Assembly (NCBI RefSeq): GCF_017830045.1
Contig: NZ_JAEDXU010000011.1
Span: forward strand, 1-64,000
Direction: 5' to 3'
From: Enterococcus larvae
GTDB lineage: Bacteria; Bacillota; Bacilli; Lactobacillales; Enterococcaceae
DNA length: 64,000 bases
This document shows, piece by piece, positions 1 to 9,003 of this stretch. The notes under the pieces are model-generated. The model was not told the DNA's origin and did not search any database. It worked only from the letters and a program-made list of their open reading frames with translations. The position numbers and the translations under genes were made by a program. The first letter of the stretch is position 1. Each line of letters starts with the position of its first letter.

Positions 1-45
1 AGGAAATTAGGGAAGCACATGGAGAGAAAGAGACGGAAAGAAGAA

Positions 46-98
46 AAAACAAGCCCGATTTTGATATTGATCATCAAAATCAGACTTGTTTTCTTTTT
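46..98 (+). terminator. Rho-independent terminator of an off-window gene
   Basis: GATTTTGAT (57-65) pairs with ATCAAAATC (73-81), extended by AAAACAAG and CTTGTTTT, and a T-rich tract follows. It presumably ends a gene left of the window. I see no convincing gene in 1-294; the open frame there is low-complexity and has no ribosome binding site. Confidence 0.6.
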
Positions 99-294
99 GA
101 GAGTAGACTATTGTCCCACTCTCTTTTTGTTATATTCTGCTGCTGTTCAAATTGATTCCTCTCTATTCCAAAACATCTGTCATTTATTTATTAAGAAAAC
201 CTTAAGAAATAAAAATGGTTGTTCATTATATTTCAGTTGTGTTACAATTGTTTCGAAAGAGTGACTTAAATATTTCTAAACAGGAGTGATTGAA

Positions 295-1200
295 ATGAAA
301 AAGGTAAAGTTGTTGGGGTTAGGTTTGTTAATTGGTTTATTAGTATATGGTGGAACAGAGGTATACGGAGAATCAAATGAGTCAACGGAGATGGAAGCAT
401 CAACTGAAGAGGTTGTTACACAGGAAAGTAATGGGGAAGTCACAGAAGAGTCAAATGCGATGATTGAAACCTTTGGGGCAGAAGGAACGGAAGATCAAAT
501 TGATGAAAACTTGAAAATTTATGATGCGGTCTACAATGAGGAGAAGGACCAGATCATCGGTAAAGCAGATTCGGATACAATTATTGCCTGCTATTCTTCT
601 GAAGATGCTGTTGAGGCAGGAATTTTCCAGGTTGCCGAAGATGGGAGTTTTGTGGTCATTGCTCCGCCTGCGGGGAATGTCAAGATACAGGCAAAGTCAA
701 AAACTACTGGGAAAGTAAGTGCTCCGGTCATGGTGGAAGTAATCAAGAAAAATGGTGAACCGTCATTGAAGATCGAACAGGTTGTCTATGATACGAAGAC
801 AAAAACATTTTCAGCGAAAACAGCACCGAATGCAACAGTTCATATGTATGTACCAAGCACCATGGGAGAAGGATTCGTGACGGCAGATGAAAGTGGCGCA
901 TTTTCTGTGCAAGATGATTTCGAGCCTGGCATGGAAGTTATCTTTACTGCTTCAGACATCAACGGTCAGGTAGGAGCCTCTTATAGATTTGTGGTGCCGG
1001 AAACAGCGACCTCGGAAACAAGCAGTACAGAAACAACTACAAGCAGCTCGACTGTTGAAAAAACTGAAGATTCCGAAAAAGCGAAAGGCTGGTTCCCGCA
1101 TACCGGAGAAAATAGTGGCGGACTTGTTTCAGCAATCGGTGTATTCCTCTTAGTCTTTGCAGGTGGTTTTTACAAGATTCGTGTGAAAACGAGAAAATAA
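295..1200 (+). CDS. Wall-anchored surface protein with Ig-like domains (FPHTG sorting signal)
   Basis: This 301-residue protein has a signal peptide (MKKVKLLGLGLLIGLL), then an acidic Ser/Thr/Glu-rich linker to about residue 75. Two tandem Ig-like (bacterial Big-type) modules of about 80 residues follow, each opening with a motif like LKIYDAVY...DQIIGKA and ending in a VxV strand. A second Ser/Thr-rich stretch precedes FPHTG, a hydrophobic segment and a basic tail, which is a sortase substrate signature with F in place of L. The start is ATG 295 because AGGAG lies 8 bases upstream; an in-frame GTG at 286 overlaps that ribosome site. It is paralogous to the next gene. The ligand is unknown; an adhesin or spacer role is inference. 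Confidence 0.8.
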   Translation: MKKVKLLGLGLLIGLLVYGGTEVYGESNESTEMEASTEEVVTQESNGEVTEESNAMIETFGAEGTEDQIDENLKIYDAVYNEEKDQIIGKADSDTIIACYSSEDAVEAGIFQVAEDGSFVVIAPPAGNVKIQAKSKTTGKVSAPVMVEVIKKNGEPSLKIEQVVYDTKTKTFSAKTAPNATVHMYVPSTMGEGFVTADESGAFSVQDDFEPGMEVIFTASDINGQVGASYRFVVPETATSETSSTETTTSSSTVEKTEDSEKAKGWFPHTGENSGGLVSAIGVFLLVFAGGFYKIRVKTRK

Positions 1201-1301
1201 TTTAGATAGAAACAGTCGGAAAATCGATATTCTTGTTTTTTATTTCGTTTATGTTACAAAGATTTCGTTGGGTAATATATGTGTAGAAAGGAGCGTTCAA
1301 C

Positions 1302-2477
1302 GTGAAAAAGTTTAGGTTACTAGGTGTAGGGTTATTGTTGGGAATGATTGCTGTTGCTCCGTGTCGAGTTTTTGCGGAATCAGTCGCAGCAGAGAGCAGT
1401 GAACAGGTTGAAGTAATAAGCACAGAGGAAACAAGTGAAGAATCAGAGGCAATGGAGAGTAGTGAGAACCTCCAAAATGACGTTCAGGAAAGTTCAACTG
1501 AGGAAGAAACGGTTGCTCCTGACATAACGGAAAAACGACAAGCAAAGATAGCCAATGAATTGAAGATTTGGGATGTTGTTTACGATGCTGAAAATGACCA
1601 AATCACAGGGAAAACAGAACCGAATGCAGACGTTCTGATCATCCATGTAAATACAGGAAACTCAAACGGCGGAACACTTAGAGCTGATGCATCTGGAATA
1701 TTTACGTATAGTAATCCGGTTGCCGGAGTGATCAAGTTTGAAGCATATTTAGATGGTCGAAAAAGTGAGCAGTATGAAATCAAGGTAAAAGAGCCGAATG
1801 TTGAGAAATCCTTGAATATTACTTATGTCAGTTATGATATTGGAACACAGACGTTCAACGGAGCAACAGCGCCAAATGTTACGATATATGCAATTATTCC
1901 TGGTAAAGAGGATCAGAATGTGGTTACAGCAAATAGCGCTGGATTATTTAGTGTAACAGATCAATTTGAACCGGGAACAGAGATTATTTTGACAGCTGGT
2001 GACGGCTTTGGCAATGAGGGAGAGCCCTTCCATTATACGATTCCTTCTGAGGCGTTCATAAATTCTATGAAGATCAAGAATGTGTCTTATGACCATGCGA
2101 CACACACGCTTACAGGAGAAACCGCACCAAATGCATCTATTGGATTATGGGTTATGAATGGTGCCTATGGTACGTATCAAGCAGATGAGAACGGGAAGTT
2201 TACTATAGTAAGAGAACTGGAAGCTGGTACAGCGATATCTTTAAAACCATTTCATGATGGTATATTTGGAGAAAAATATGAATACACGATTCCAGCAGTA
2301 CCGATAAAAGCAGGGACAACGGACTCTACAAGTACTGTCATGAAGCCGGCTGGAACGAAAGAATTTCCAAAAACCGGAGCAACGGTAAACGCAGCACTTT
2401 CTATTATAGGCAGTTTTGCTGTTCTGGTTGCCGCAGTATTGATCATTACACGTAAGCTTGCTGGGAAAAAGAACTAG
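1302..2477 (+). CDS. Wall-anchored surface protein with three Ig-like domains (FPKTG sorting signal)
   Basis: This 391-residue paralogue of the preceding gene starts at GTG 1302 behind AAAGGAG. It has a signal peptide ending near VFAES, an acidic low-complexity linker, and three Ig-like modules beginning near LKIWDVVYDAENDQITGK, LNITYVSYDIGTQTFNG and MKIKNVSYDHATHTLTG. A C-terminal FPKTG, hydrophobic helix and RKLAGKKN tail follow. It has one more repeat than its neighbour, suggesting duplication plus gain or loss of a module. It should be attached to peptidoglycan by a class A-type sortase; no sortase gene is in the window. The binding partner is unknown. Confidence 0.8.
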   Translation: MKKFRLLGVGLLLGMIAVAPCRVFAESVAAESSEQVEVISTEETSEESEAMESSENLQNDVQESSTEEETVAPDITEKRQAKIANELKIWDVVYDAENDQITGKTEPNADVLIIHVNTGNSNGGTLRADASGIFTYSNPVAGVIKFEAYLDGRKSEQYEIKVKEPNVEKSLNITYVSYDIGTQTFNGATAPNVTIYAIIPGKEDQNVVTANSAGLFSVTDQFEPGTEIILTAGDGFGNEGEPFHYTIPSEAFINSMKIKNVSYDHATHTLTGETAPNASIGLWVMNGAYGTYQADENGKFTIVRELEAGTAISLKPFHDGIFGEKYEYTIPAVPIKAGTTDSTSTVMKPAGTKEFPKTGATVNAALSIIGSFAVLVAAVLIITRKLAGKKN

Positions 2478-3121
2478 AAGAATCTTGTCAGAGGAATGGA
2501 AATAAACGGCAGGATATCTTCATTACAATAAACTATCAAGAGCAAATGAATGTAAAAATGTTGATGTAAAGATGTGTGCGGGCAACAAGTGTCGTGTCGA
2601 TCGTCTCTGAAATGAACATAAGAAGAGACCTTGTTGGTACGGGATTTACAGCGTCGATGCATCGGTAGGAAAAGAGCTGCAGCTCGATTGGCAACGAGCA
2701 AGAGCAAAGGTCTGACTTGGGCTGCAGGCTCTTCGGAAATCGTAAAAAAGATGGATTCAAAGAAGGTGGACAAAACAAGTGGATTTGAATGCTCTGCTTC
2801 AACAAGGAGAGAGGCAGAGTAGTTGAATCAAGTAAATGGCTTCGAACGTGGTGCTGCACTCTTTTTCAACAGTAGCTCATACAGACTTTTTAGGAGTAGG
2901 AGGCTGTAATTGGACTATCGAAAAGGAACTGCAGCAGTTCAGTGAAGCAAGCAATACAGGAATTGAATGCAGCAGCAGAAGTGGTTGCGGCAGCAATGAT
3001 TTAGATAGAAGTTGGTTGAAGATACAGGAGTATATTCTTAAAAGCAGTAAAATGAAAAATAAGGTTAAGATAAAGTACGGATGATCCACATCATTCTTTG
3101 AATCCTCTTTTTTAATAAATA
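2478..3121. other. Non-coding or decayed stretch
   Basis: I see no intact gene with a ribosome site in this 640-base gap. Short coding-like stretches alternate between frames, for example an Ala-rich helix-like run (AIQELNAAAEVVAAAM) near 2950-2998 that ends in a stop after a short open stretch. This could be a frameshifted remnant of a gene, but I cannot name the family. Confidence 0.35.
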
Positions 3122-3166
3122 AAACACAGGAAAGAAATCTAAGATCAGATTCTTTACCTGTGTTTC
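3122..3166 (-). terminator. Terminator of the trehalose PTS gene
   Basis: ACACAGG and CCTGTGT, with inner AAGAATCT-type pairing, form a hairpin just past the minus-strand stop at 3171. In the minus direction it is followed by TTTTATTTATT. Confidence 0.7.
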
Positions 3167-3170
3167 TTTG

Positions 3171-5168
3171 TTATTTCGTTGTTACATGCCCAATTCCATT
3201 ATGCTTAGAAGTAGAGCCGGTTTTATCAATAGATACATTGGATACACGGTCCATATTTGTCATAACGACAACGATATCAGTGCCCTTGCCGGCTGCTTTG
3301 ATTTTTTCAAAGTCAACATCTGCAAGCAATGTATCTGCTGTTACTTTTTGCCCTTCTTTAACATGAAGGCGGAAAGGTTCACCCTTCAGTTCAACGGTGT
3401 CTAATCCGATATGGACAAGTACTTCCAGTCCTGTATCAGTCAGAATACCGATTGCATGTTTTGTTTCGAAAATGTTTGTGATCGTTCCGGAAACCGGTGC
3501 GTACACTTTTTCATTGACTGGTCGAACAGCGAAGCCGTCACCCATCATTTTCTTCGAGAAAACCGGATCATTTACCTCTGAAATCGTGATGACTTCCCCA
3601 TCAGCAGGCGCGAATAGTGCTTCTTCTTCTGATCCTGTTGGAGTAGCTGTTGTTGTTTCTACTGCGTCTACTGCAAAGCTTTGTGGTACATTACCAGCCA
3701 TTGCCAGTTCATCAGCATATAATTCTCCTGTCGCTTCATCGACTGGATCAAGCTTGTTGAAAATCCCTTGTCTGCGGAAGAAAATCGTTAGAACAAATGG
3801 TAGGGCAATGGCAATCAACATAGCGATTGCAAATGCTAGCCAATCTTGTGCACGAATCGCCAGAATACCAGGCAGCCCGCCAACACCGATTGCATTAGCA
3901 CGTACGCCCATTAATGTAGCGAACATCCCTGCCAGACCGGAACCAATCATGGCTGCTACGAACGGATATACATATTTCAGGTTGATACCGAACATTGCCG
4001 GCTCAGTTACACCAAGATAACAAGAGATCATAGAAGGAATGGAAACCTGTTCCTCTTTTTTGTTGCCTCTGTGTAGGAAGATAACACCTAACACGGCAGA
4101 ACCCTGTGCAATATTTGACAGAGCGATCATTGGCCAAAGGTTGGTTGACTGGAAGTCTGCAATCAGCTGTGTATCGATTGCGTTGGTCATGTGATGCAGA
4201 CCTGTGATAACCAATGGTGCATATAAGAAGCCGAATACAGCACCGAACAGCCAGTTGAAGGCAGAAGTAAGACCTGTATTCACGATATTAGAGATAAAGT
4301 TACCGATCGTCCAACCAATTGGGCCCAAAATCAAATGAGCTGCAAGAATGGTCGGCAGCAAGGCAAAGAATGGTACGAAAATCATTGAGACGGCTTGTGG
4401 AATGATCTTGCGGAAGAAAATCTCCAGATAAGCCAGCATGAATCCTGCCAGCATTGCCGGGATAACTTGCGCTTGATAACCAATCATATCAACTTGCGCA
4501 AAGCCGAAATCCCAAAATGGAATATCTGCAGCGGCAGTTCCTGCTACGCCGTAAGCGTTCAGCAATTGTGGAGAAACTAACGTGATCCCCAGTACAATAC
4601 CGAGAATTTGAGTTGTCCCCATCTTCTTCGCAATACTCCATGTGATCCCTACAGGAAGGAAATGGAAGATTGCTTCACCCGGAAGCCATAAGAAATGATT
4701 GACACCGCTCCAAAACTGAGAGGATTCCACAATTGTTTGTCCACCAAGGGAACTGAACTGAATACCTTCAAGTACATTTCGGAAGCCGAGAATCAATCCA
4801 CCAACGATAATCGCTGGAATGATTGGTGTGAAAATCTCTGCCAGTACACCGATTGCTCGTTGAACGGGATTTAGATTTTGTTTCGCTGCTGCTTTCCCCT
4901 GCTCTTTAGAAACCCCGTCAATTCCGGAAACTGCTGAAAAATCGTTAAAGAATAATGGCACATCGTTCCCAATAATTACTTGAAATTGACCGGCGTTCGT
5001 AAACATCCCCTTTACACTTGGAATGTTCTCGATTGCTTCTTCATCTGCTAGAGACGGATCGTTTAGTACAAAACGCATACGGGTGGCACAATGGCTGACA
5101 GCCGCGATATTCTCTCTACCGCCAATATCTTTTAATAGCTGTTCTGCATCTGCTGTGTATTTACCCAT
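3171..5168 (-). CDS. treP: PTS trehalose-type transporter, EIIBCA fusion
   Basis: This 665-residue PTS permease should import trehalose and phosphorylate it to trehalose 6-phosphate. Residues 1-85 are the EIIB domain with phospho-Cys27 in SHCATRMRF. Residues from about 105 to 470 are the multispanning EIIC. After a linker, about 505-665 are a fused EIIA (glucose/crr type) with the active His near 586 in VLVHIGLD. The EIIBC part resembles TreP/TreB. The substrate is assigned from context: a divergent GH65 phosphorylase, beta-phosphoglucomutase and TreR-type regulator, plus a TreR-like operator in its leader. A maltose-specific EIIBCA is the main alternative, since enterococcal maltose loci have a similar layout, but their regulator is of LacI type. 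Confidence 0.85.
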   Translation of the reverse strand: MGKYTADAEQLLKDIGGRENIAAVSHCATRMRFVLNDPSLADEEAIENIPSVKGMFTNAGQFQVIIGNDVPLFFNDFSAVSGIDGVSKEQGKAAAKQNLNPVQRAIGVLAEIFTPIIPAIIVGGLILGFRNVLEGIQFSSLGGQTIVESSQFWSGVNHFLWLPGEAIFHFLPVGITWSIAKKMGTTQILGIVLGITLVSPQLLNAYGVAGTAAADIPFWDFGFAQVDMIGYQAQVIPAMLAGFMLAYLEIFFRKIIPQAVSMIFVPFFALLPTILAAHLILGPIGWTIGNFISNIVNTGLTSAFNWLFGAVFGFLYAPLVITGLHHMTNAIDTQLIADFQSTNLWPMIALSNIAQGSAVLGVIFLHRGNKKEEQVSIPSMISCYLGVTEPAMFGINLKYVYPFVAAMIGSGLAGMFATLMGVRANAIGVGGLPGILAIRAQDWLAFAIAMLIAIALPFVLTIFFRRQGIFNKLDPVDEATGELYADELAMAGNVPQSFAVDAVETTTATPTGSEEEALFAPADGEVITISEVNDPVFSKKMMGDGFAVRPVNEKVYAPVSGTITNIFETKHAIGILTDTGLEVLVHIGLDTVELKGEPFRLHVKEGQKVTADTLLADVDFEKIKAAGKGTDIVVVMTNMDRVSNVSIDKTGSTSKHNGIGHVTTK

Positions 5169-5188
5169 CAGAAAAACTCCTTTCGTTT

Positions 5189-5206
5189 AACTTGTGTATA
5201 CAAGTT
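5189..5206 (-). promoter_or_regulatory. TreR operator 1
   Basis: AACTTGT-GTAT-ACAAGTT has perfect 7-bp arms and closely matches the Bacillus TreR operator core TTGTATATACAA. It lies between the -10 box of the PTS gene and its start codon, where a repressor would block transcription. Confidence 0.75.
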
Positions 5207-5221
5207 GTTTAATTCGACTTA

Positions 5222-5260
5222 ATAATAACCGCTTATATAAAAAAATGCAAGCGTTTTACA
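5222..5260 (-). promoter_or_regulatory. treP promoter with cre-like site
   Basis: On the minus strand, TTGCAT (5250-5245), 17 bases and TATTAT (5227-5222) form a promoter. ATGCAAGCGTTTTACA (5245-5260) covers the -35 box and resembles a CcpA cre site with one extra base in the right half, so glucose repression is likely. Confidence 0.65.
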
Positions 5261-5420
5261 ATAAAAAAATTATTCTGCCCCATTTTTTATAAAAATAACG
5301 AGTAGAAAAATAAAGTAGAATAGACAAGTTTGGAGTTGCATGTGCCTCAATGTTTTGATTGGGATATACCTATTTACATAGAAGATAAAAAAACAAATGA
5401 GGAGAATTTGCCGATCCTGA

Positions 5421-5458
5421 TGATAACGCTTGAAAAAAGGAATCAAGGATTGTATAAT
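5421..5458 (+). promoter_or_regulatory. Promoter of the GH65-pgmB operon with cre-like overlap
   Basis: TTGAAA (5430-5435), a 17-base spacer and a perfect TATAAT (5453-5458) form a strong sigma-A promoter. TGATAACGCTTGAA (5421-5434) overlaps the -35 and resembles a cre site with about two mismatches. Confidence 0.75.
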
Positions 5459-5465
5459 GATTTTG

Positions 5466-5483
5466 AACATGTATAGACAAGTA
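5466..5483 (+). promoter_or_regulatory. TreR operator 2 (imperfect)
   Basis: AACATGTATAGACAAGTA matches operator 1 at 14 of 18 positions and sits at the expected transcription start of the phosphorylase gene. Both arms of the divergent regulon would therefore be controlled by the same repressor. Confidence 0.6.
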
Positions 5484-5498
5484 AGGGAGAGGCGGCTC

Positions 5499-8162
5499 AT
5501 GAAGTATATAACGATTAGTGTAATTGGACAGCAATTACTCGTGGAAACAGATGAACAGAAGATGGAGTTTTCTTATGATAGTGCAGAAAGTATTCAACAG
5601 CTCAGTGAGGTATTGGGAGAGAAAAAGCTGGATGGCTGTGTGATTCGCCAAAAGAATTCTTCGATTGAAGCAGCAGAGCTAGACAAGTTTCGTCTATTAT
5701 TAGAAGAAGCGCTGAATATGCCGGTTATTTTTGCCGAATCGATCGAAACAACTGTTGAAGCGGCATTGCAAAATGAACGGGAAACCTGCAGTTGGCGGCT
5801 CGTCTATCATGACTTCCGTCAAGGGAAGGATGAATACGCAGCAGAAGCTTTACTAACAACTGGAAATGGCTTCATTGGTTTACGAGGAACAACACCTGAG
5901 ATGCGTATTACAGAAGACACGTATCCGGCAACATATCTTGCTGGTCTATATAATACAGCAAGCTCAATCGTTGAAGGACAGGAAATCAAAAACGAAGATT
6001 TTGTTAATGCACCGAATCTGCAATATATTGCACTGAACATTGATGGAGAAATCCTGTCATTTTCAGAAGAAACAGTGAAAGCCTTCAAGCGTACACTGGA
6101 TATGCGCACGGGTCTTTTTGAAGCAACCGGTATTTTCGAAACGACTTCCGGCAAACAGGTAGAAATCGTTGCAAAGCGTGTTGTGAGTATGGCGAATATG
6201 CACGAATACAGTGTATCCTATCAAGTGACGCCGCTTAATTTCAGTGGATCAGTTATTTTTCTGACAGAGGCGGATGGGACAGTATTCAATTACAATGTTG
6301 CCCGTTATCGCAGCTTGACGAAGCAGCATCTGGCTGTTTCGGAAACAGCAGTAGAGGGTTCGAAGAGTCGCTTGCTTGCTAAAACATTGGATTCAGATAT
6401 CACAATCGTTCAGGAGGCACAGCTGTTCAGTCAAGAGCTGGACCTTAATGATTTGCAGAACGAGAAGACAGAAGAGAAGGTTCTTCAGTCTGTAACAGCT
6501 GAGCTTGTTCAAGGCGAGGGCTATACATTAGAAAAAAGTGTAGCGGTCCACGTTTACCAGTCGGAGGAGCAACAGGTAAATCATAGCTTTGACGAGTTTC
6601 AAATTACTGGTTTTTCCGATATTCAGGAGGCTTCAGCGAAGGTTTGGGACGGCTACTGGCAAGAAGCGGCAATGACAGTCGAAGGGGATATGATGTCTGA
6701 AAAGATGCTGCACCTGCACACCTATCATATGCTGGTTTCCGGTTCACCGACTGCTAATCCGTCATTGGATGTATCGATTACAGCGAGAGGGCTGCATGGA
6801 GAGGCGTATAGAGGACATATATTCTGGGACGAGCTATTTATCCTGCCGTTTTACATCATTCATTTCCCAGAGATTGCGCGCCAATCATTGATGTATCGCT
6901 ACAATCGTCTTCCAGCAGCAAAAACCAGCGCTGAAAAAGCGGGGTATCAGGGAGCGATGTTCCCTTGGCAATCCGGCTTGGATGGAACAGAGCAGTCTCA
7001 AGAGCTGCATTTGAATCCAATCAGTGGAGAATGGGGCGAAGATCACAGTAAGCTTCAGCGCCATGTATCTTTAGCTGTTGCCTATAATGTCTGGCTGTAC
7101 AATATGAATACAGAAGACAAGGAATTTATGGTTCATTATGGTATCGAGCTGTTACTGGAAATTGGGAAATTCTGGCTAAGTACTACAATGTACGATGAGC
7201 AGAAGGGACGTTACTCTATTTCAGGTGTGATGGGACCGGACGAATTTCATGAAGCTTATCCAGGTAGTGAAAAAGGCGGCTTGACGGACAATGCCTACAC
7301 GAATATGATGGTGGTGTGGCTTTTTGAAGAGATCGAAAAATTGTATGCCGCTTATGATGCGGATGATTTAATGGCGGTACAAAAGAAGGTTGGTTTGACG
7401 AAGGATGATCTGGCTCAGATGAATCGAATCAGACAGGAATTGAATCTGCAGATTGATGATCAGGGGGTCATCGCACAATATGATGGCTACTTTGATTTGA
7501 AGGAAGTCGATTTTGACTACTATAGAGAAAAATACGGGAATATTTATCGTATGGATCGAATTTTACGGGCAGAAGGTCATAGCGCAGACGATTATAAGGT
7601 TGCGAAGCAGGCGGACAGTCTGATGATTTTCTACAATTTCCGAAAAGAAATGGTGGATCGAATCTTGGAGGATTTGGGCTACGAACTGCCGAAGGATTAT
7701 CTTGAAAAAAATCTGGATTATTACTTGGCAAGAACGTCTCATGGCTCGACGCTTTCCCGTATCGTGCATGCGCAGCTGGCTTCTATCGTGGAAGACAAAG
7801 AACTGGCATGGAAGCTGTATCAGGAAGCCTTATATTCTGATTATCAGGATATTCAAGGCGGAACGACAGCAGAAGGGATTCATGCCGGAGTGATGGCAGC
7901 GACATTGTTTATCACGCTAACAACCTTTGCTGGTATTGATATTCGACAAGAAGCATTGGAGATTCACCCGCAGCTGCCTGAGAAATGGCAGAAAATCACG
8001 TTCCGTTTGAACATCCGCAATGTTCACTATCAAGTGATGATCGATAAAGAAAAAATCTGGATCAAAGCGGATCAATCAGTTTCACTGACTGTTGGAGGCA
8101 GAGCAGTTTCTCTAATTGGCGGTCAGCCAAAAGAAATATTCTATGAAGGAGTCAATGTGTGA
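5499..8162 (+). CDS. GH65 glycoside phosphorylase, probable trehalose-6-phosphate phosphorylase
   Basis: This 887-residue family GH65 enzyme is expected to split trehalose 6-phosphate with phosphate into glucose 6-phosphate and beta-glucose 1-phosphate in the cytoplasm. The GH65 body runs from about residue 115. The general acid is the Glu near 582 in VMGPDEFHE, and THGSTLS-like TSHGSTLS near 750 fits the phosphate-binding loop. The first 110 residues are an N-terminal extension beyond the usual length of about 750-790. The start is ATG 5499 behind AAGGGAGAGG. The stop overlaps the next gene start (TGATG). Kojibiose, maltose or maltose-phosphate phosphorylase activity cannot be excluded from sequence; the TreR context favours trehalose 6-phosphate. 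Confidence 0.8.
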   Translation: MKYITISVIGQQLLVETDEQKMEFSYDSAESIQQLSEVLGEKKLDGCVIRQKNSSIEAAELDKFRLLLEEALNMPVIFAESIETTVEAALQNERETCSWRLVYHDFRQGKDEYAAEALLTTGNGFIGLRGTTPEMRITEDTYPATYLAGLYNTASSIVEGQEIKNEDFVNAPNLQYIALNIDGEILSFSEETVKAFKRTLDMRTGLFEATGIFETTSGKQVEIVAKRVVSMANMHEYSVSYQVTPLNFSGSVIFLTEADGTVFNYNVARYRSLTKQHLAVSETAVEGSKSRLLAKTLDSDITIVQEAQLFSQELDLNDLQNEKTEEKVLQSVTAELVQGEGYTLEKSVAVHVYQSEEQQVNHSFDEFQITGFSDIQEASAKVWDGYWQEAAMTVEGDMMSEKMLHLHTYHMLVSGSPTANPSLDVSITARGLHGEAYRGHIFWDELFILPFYIIHFPEIARQSLMYRYNRLPAAKTSAEKAGYQGAMFPWQSGLDGTEQSQELHLNPISGEWGEDHSKLQRHVSLAVAYNVWLYNMNTEDKEFMVHYGIELLLEIGKFWLSTTMYDEQKGRYSISGVMGPDEFHEAYPGSEKGGLTDNAYTNMMVVWLFEEIEKLYAAYDADDLMAVQKKVGLTKDDLAQMNRIRQELNLQIDDQGVIAQYDGYFDLKEVDFDYYREKYGNIYRMDRILRAEGHSADDYKVAKQADSLMIFYNFRKEMVDRILEDLGYELPKDYLEKNLDYYLARTSHGSTLSRIVHAQLASIVEDKELAWKLYQEALYSDYQDIQGGTTAEGIHAGVMAATLFITLTTFAGIDIRQEALEIHPQLPEKWQKITFRLNIRNVHYQVMIDKEKIWIKADQSVSLTVGGRAVSLIGGQPKEIFYEGVNV

Positions 8163-8812
8163 TGAGAAAAGGATTCATTTTTGATTTGGACGGTGTCATT
8201 ACAGATACCGCAAAATACCACTACCTTGCGTGGAAGGATTTGGCAGAATCGATAGGCATTACGATCGACCTAGTGTTCAACGAACAGTTGAAAGGAATCA
8301 GTCGAATGGATTCTTTGGATCGGATTTTAGCCTTTGGCGGAAAATCTGATGACTTTTCACAAGCTGAAAAAGAACAGATGGCTAAAAAGAAGAATGATCA
8401 CTATGTTCGTCTTCTGGAAGACTTGACACCAGCTGATCTTCTTCCCGGAGTGAAAGAGTTTATGGCACAGGCGAAAGCCAAAGAAGTTCCTTGTGCATTA
8501 GCCTCTGCTTCAAAAAATGCACCGGTTATTTTAGAAAAGCTGGGTGTTTTAGAAGATTTTCGCTATATTGTCGACCCGGACAGCTTAGCAAAAGGTAAAC
8601 CTGATCCGGAAATTTTCCTCAAGGCAGCGGAAGCATTAGCTATTACACCGCAAGAAGCGGTTGGCTTTGAAGATGCACAGGCTGGGATCGATGCAATCAA
8701 TGGAGCAGGAATGTATGCTGTTGGTGTGATCGAGGAAGGTCCGTTGACTGGAGCGGACGAGCTGGTTCATCGTCTGGATGAGCTGGACATCGAACAGCTG
8801 TTGATGAAATAA
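8162..8812 (+). CDS. pgmB: Beta-phosphoglucomutase
   Basis: This 216-residue HAD-superfamily enzyme converts beta-glucose 1-phosphate from the phosphorylase into glucose 6-phosphate. The nucleophile and acid/base Asp pair is in FDLDGVITD, with a helical cap following. The substrate-specificity loop SRMDSL, ASASKNAP (motif II), KGKPDPEIF (motif III) and GFEDAQAGI (motif IV) are all present. It is translationally coupled: the upstream TGA overlaps ATG 8162, with AAGGAG 10 bases upstream. GTG 8159 is an alternative start with slightly better spacing. Confidence 0.9.
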   Translation: MRKGFIFDLDGVITDTAKYHYLAWKDLAESIGITIDLVFNEQLKGISRMDSLDRILAFGGKSDDFSQAEKEQMAKKKNDHYVRLLEDLTPADLLPGVKEFMAQAKAKEVPCALASASKNAPVILEKLGVLEDFRYIVDPDSLAKGKPDPEIFLKAAEALAITPQEAVGFEDAQAGIDAINGAGMYAVGVIEEGPLTGADELVHRLDELDIEQLLMK

Positions 8813-8820
8813 ATGTGAGT

Positions 8821-8870
8821 ATCCTTTTTATACTGCAGCTTTTAATAGGTGCAGTATAAAAAGGATTTTT
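8821..8870 (+). terminator. Terminator after pgmB
   Basis: A 17-bp perfect stem (8821-8837 with 8850-8866) with a 12-base loop is followed by TTTT, separating the catabolic operon from treR. Confidence 0.9.
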
Positions 8871-8947
8871 ATGTATGAAGAAGTTGTTCTGGTTTTTGAG
8901 AAAAGCCATTTTTTCGACGGATAAAAAAGTAAACGCTTTAGGAAAGG

Positions 8948-8976
8948 TTGCAGTTTGATTTACTAGACATTATAAT
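8948..8976 (+). promoter_or_regulatory. treR promoter
   Basis: TTGCAG, a 17-base spacer and TATAAT lie 27 bases before the treR start. treR therefore has its own promoter; I see no TreR operator here. Confidence 0.65.
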
Positions 8977-9003
8977 AACTATCGACGGAGGTAGGAGATA
9001 GTG

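Noticed and set aside
19-264. Open frame of 81 codons at the left edge
   Set aside because: It runs through a terminator hairpin, has no ribosome site and has low-complexity hydrophobic content.
3397-4020. Long plus-strand frame opposite the PTS permease
   Set aside because: It is antisense to a well-conserved EIIBCA gene; its Ser/Thr/Pro/Ile bias is that of a shadow frame.
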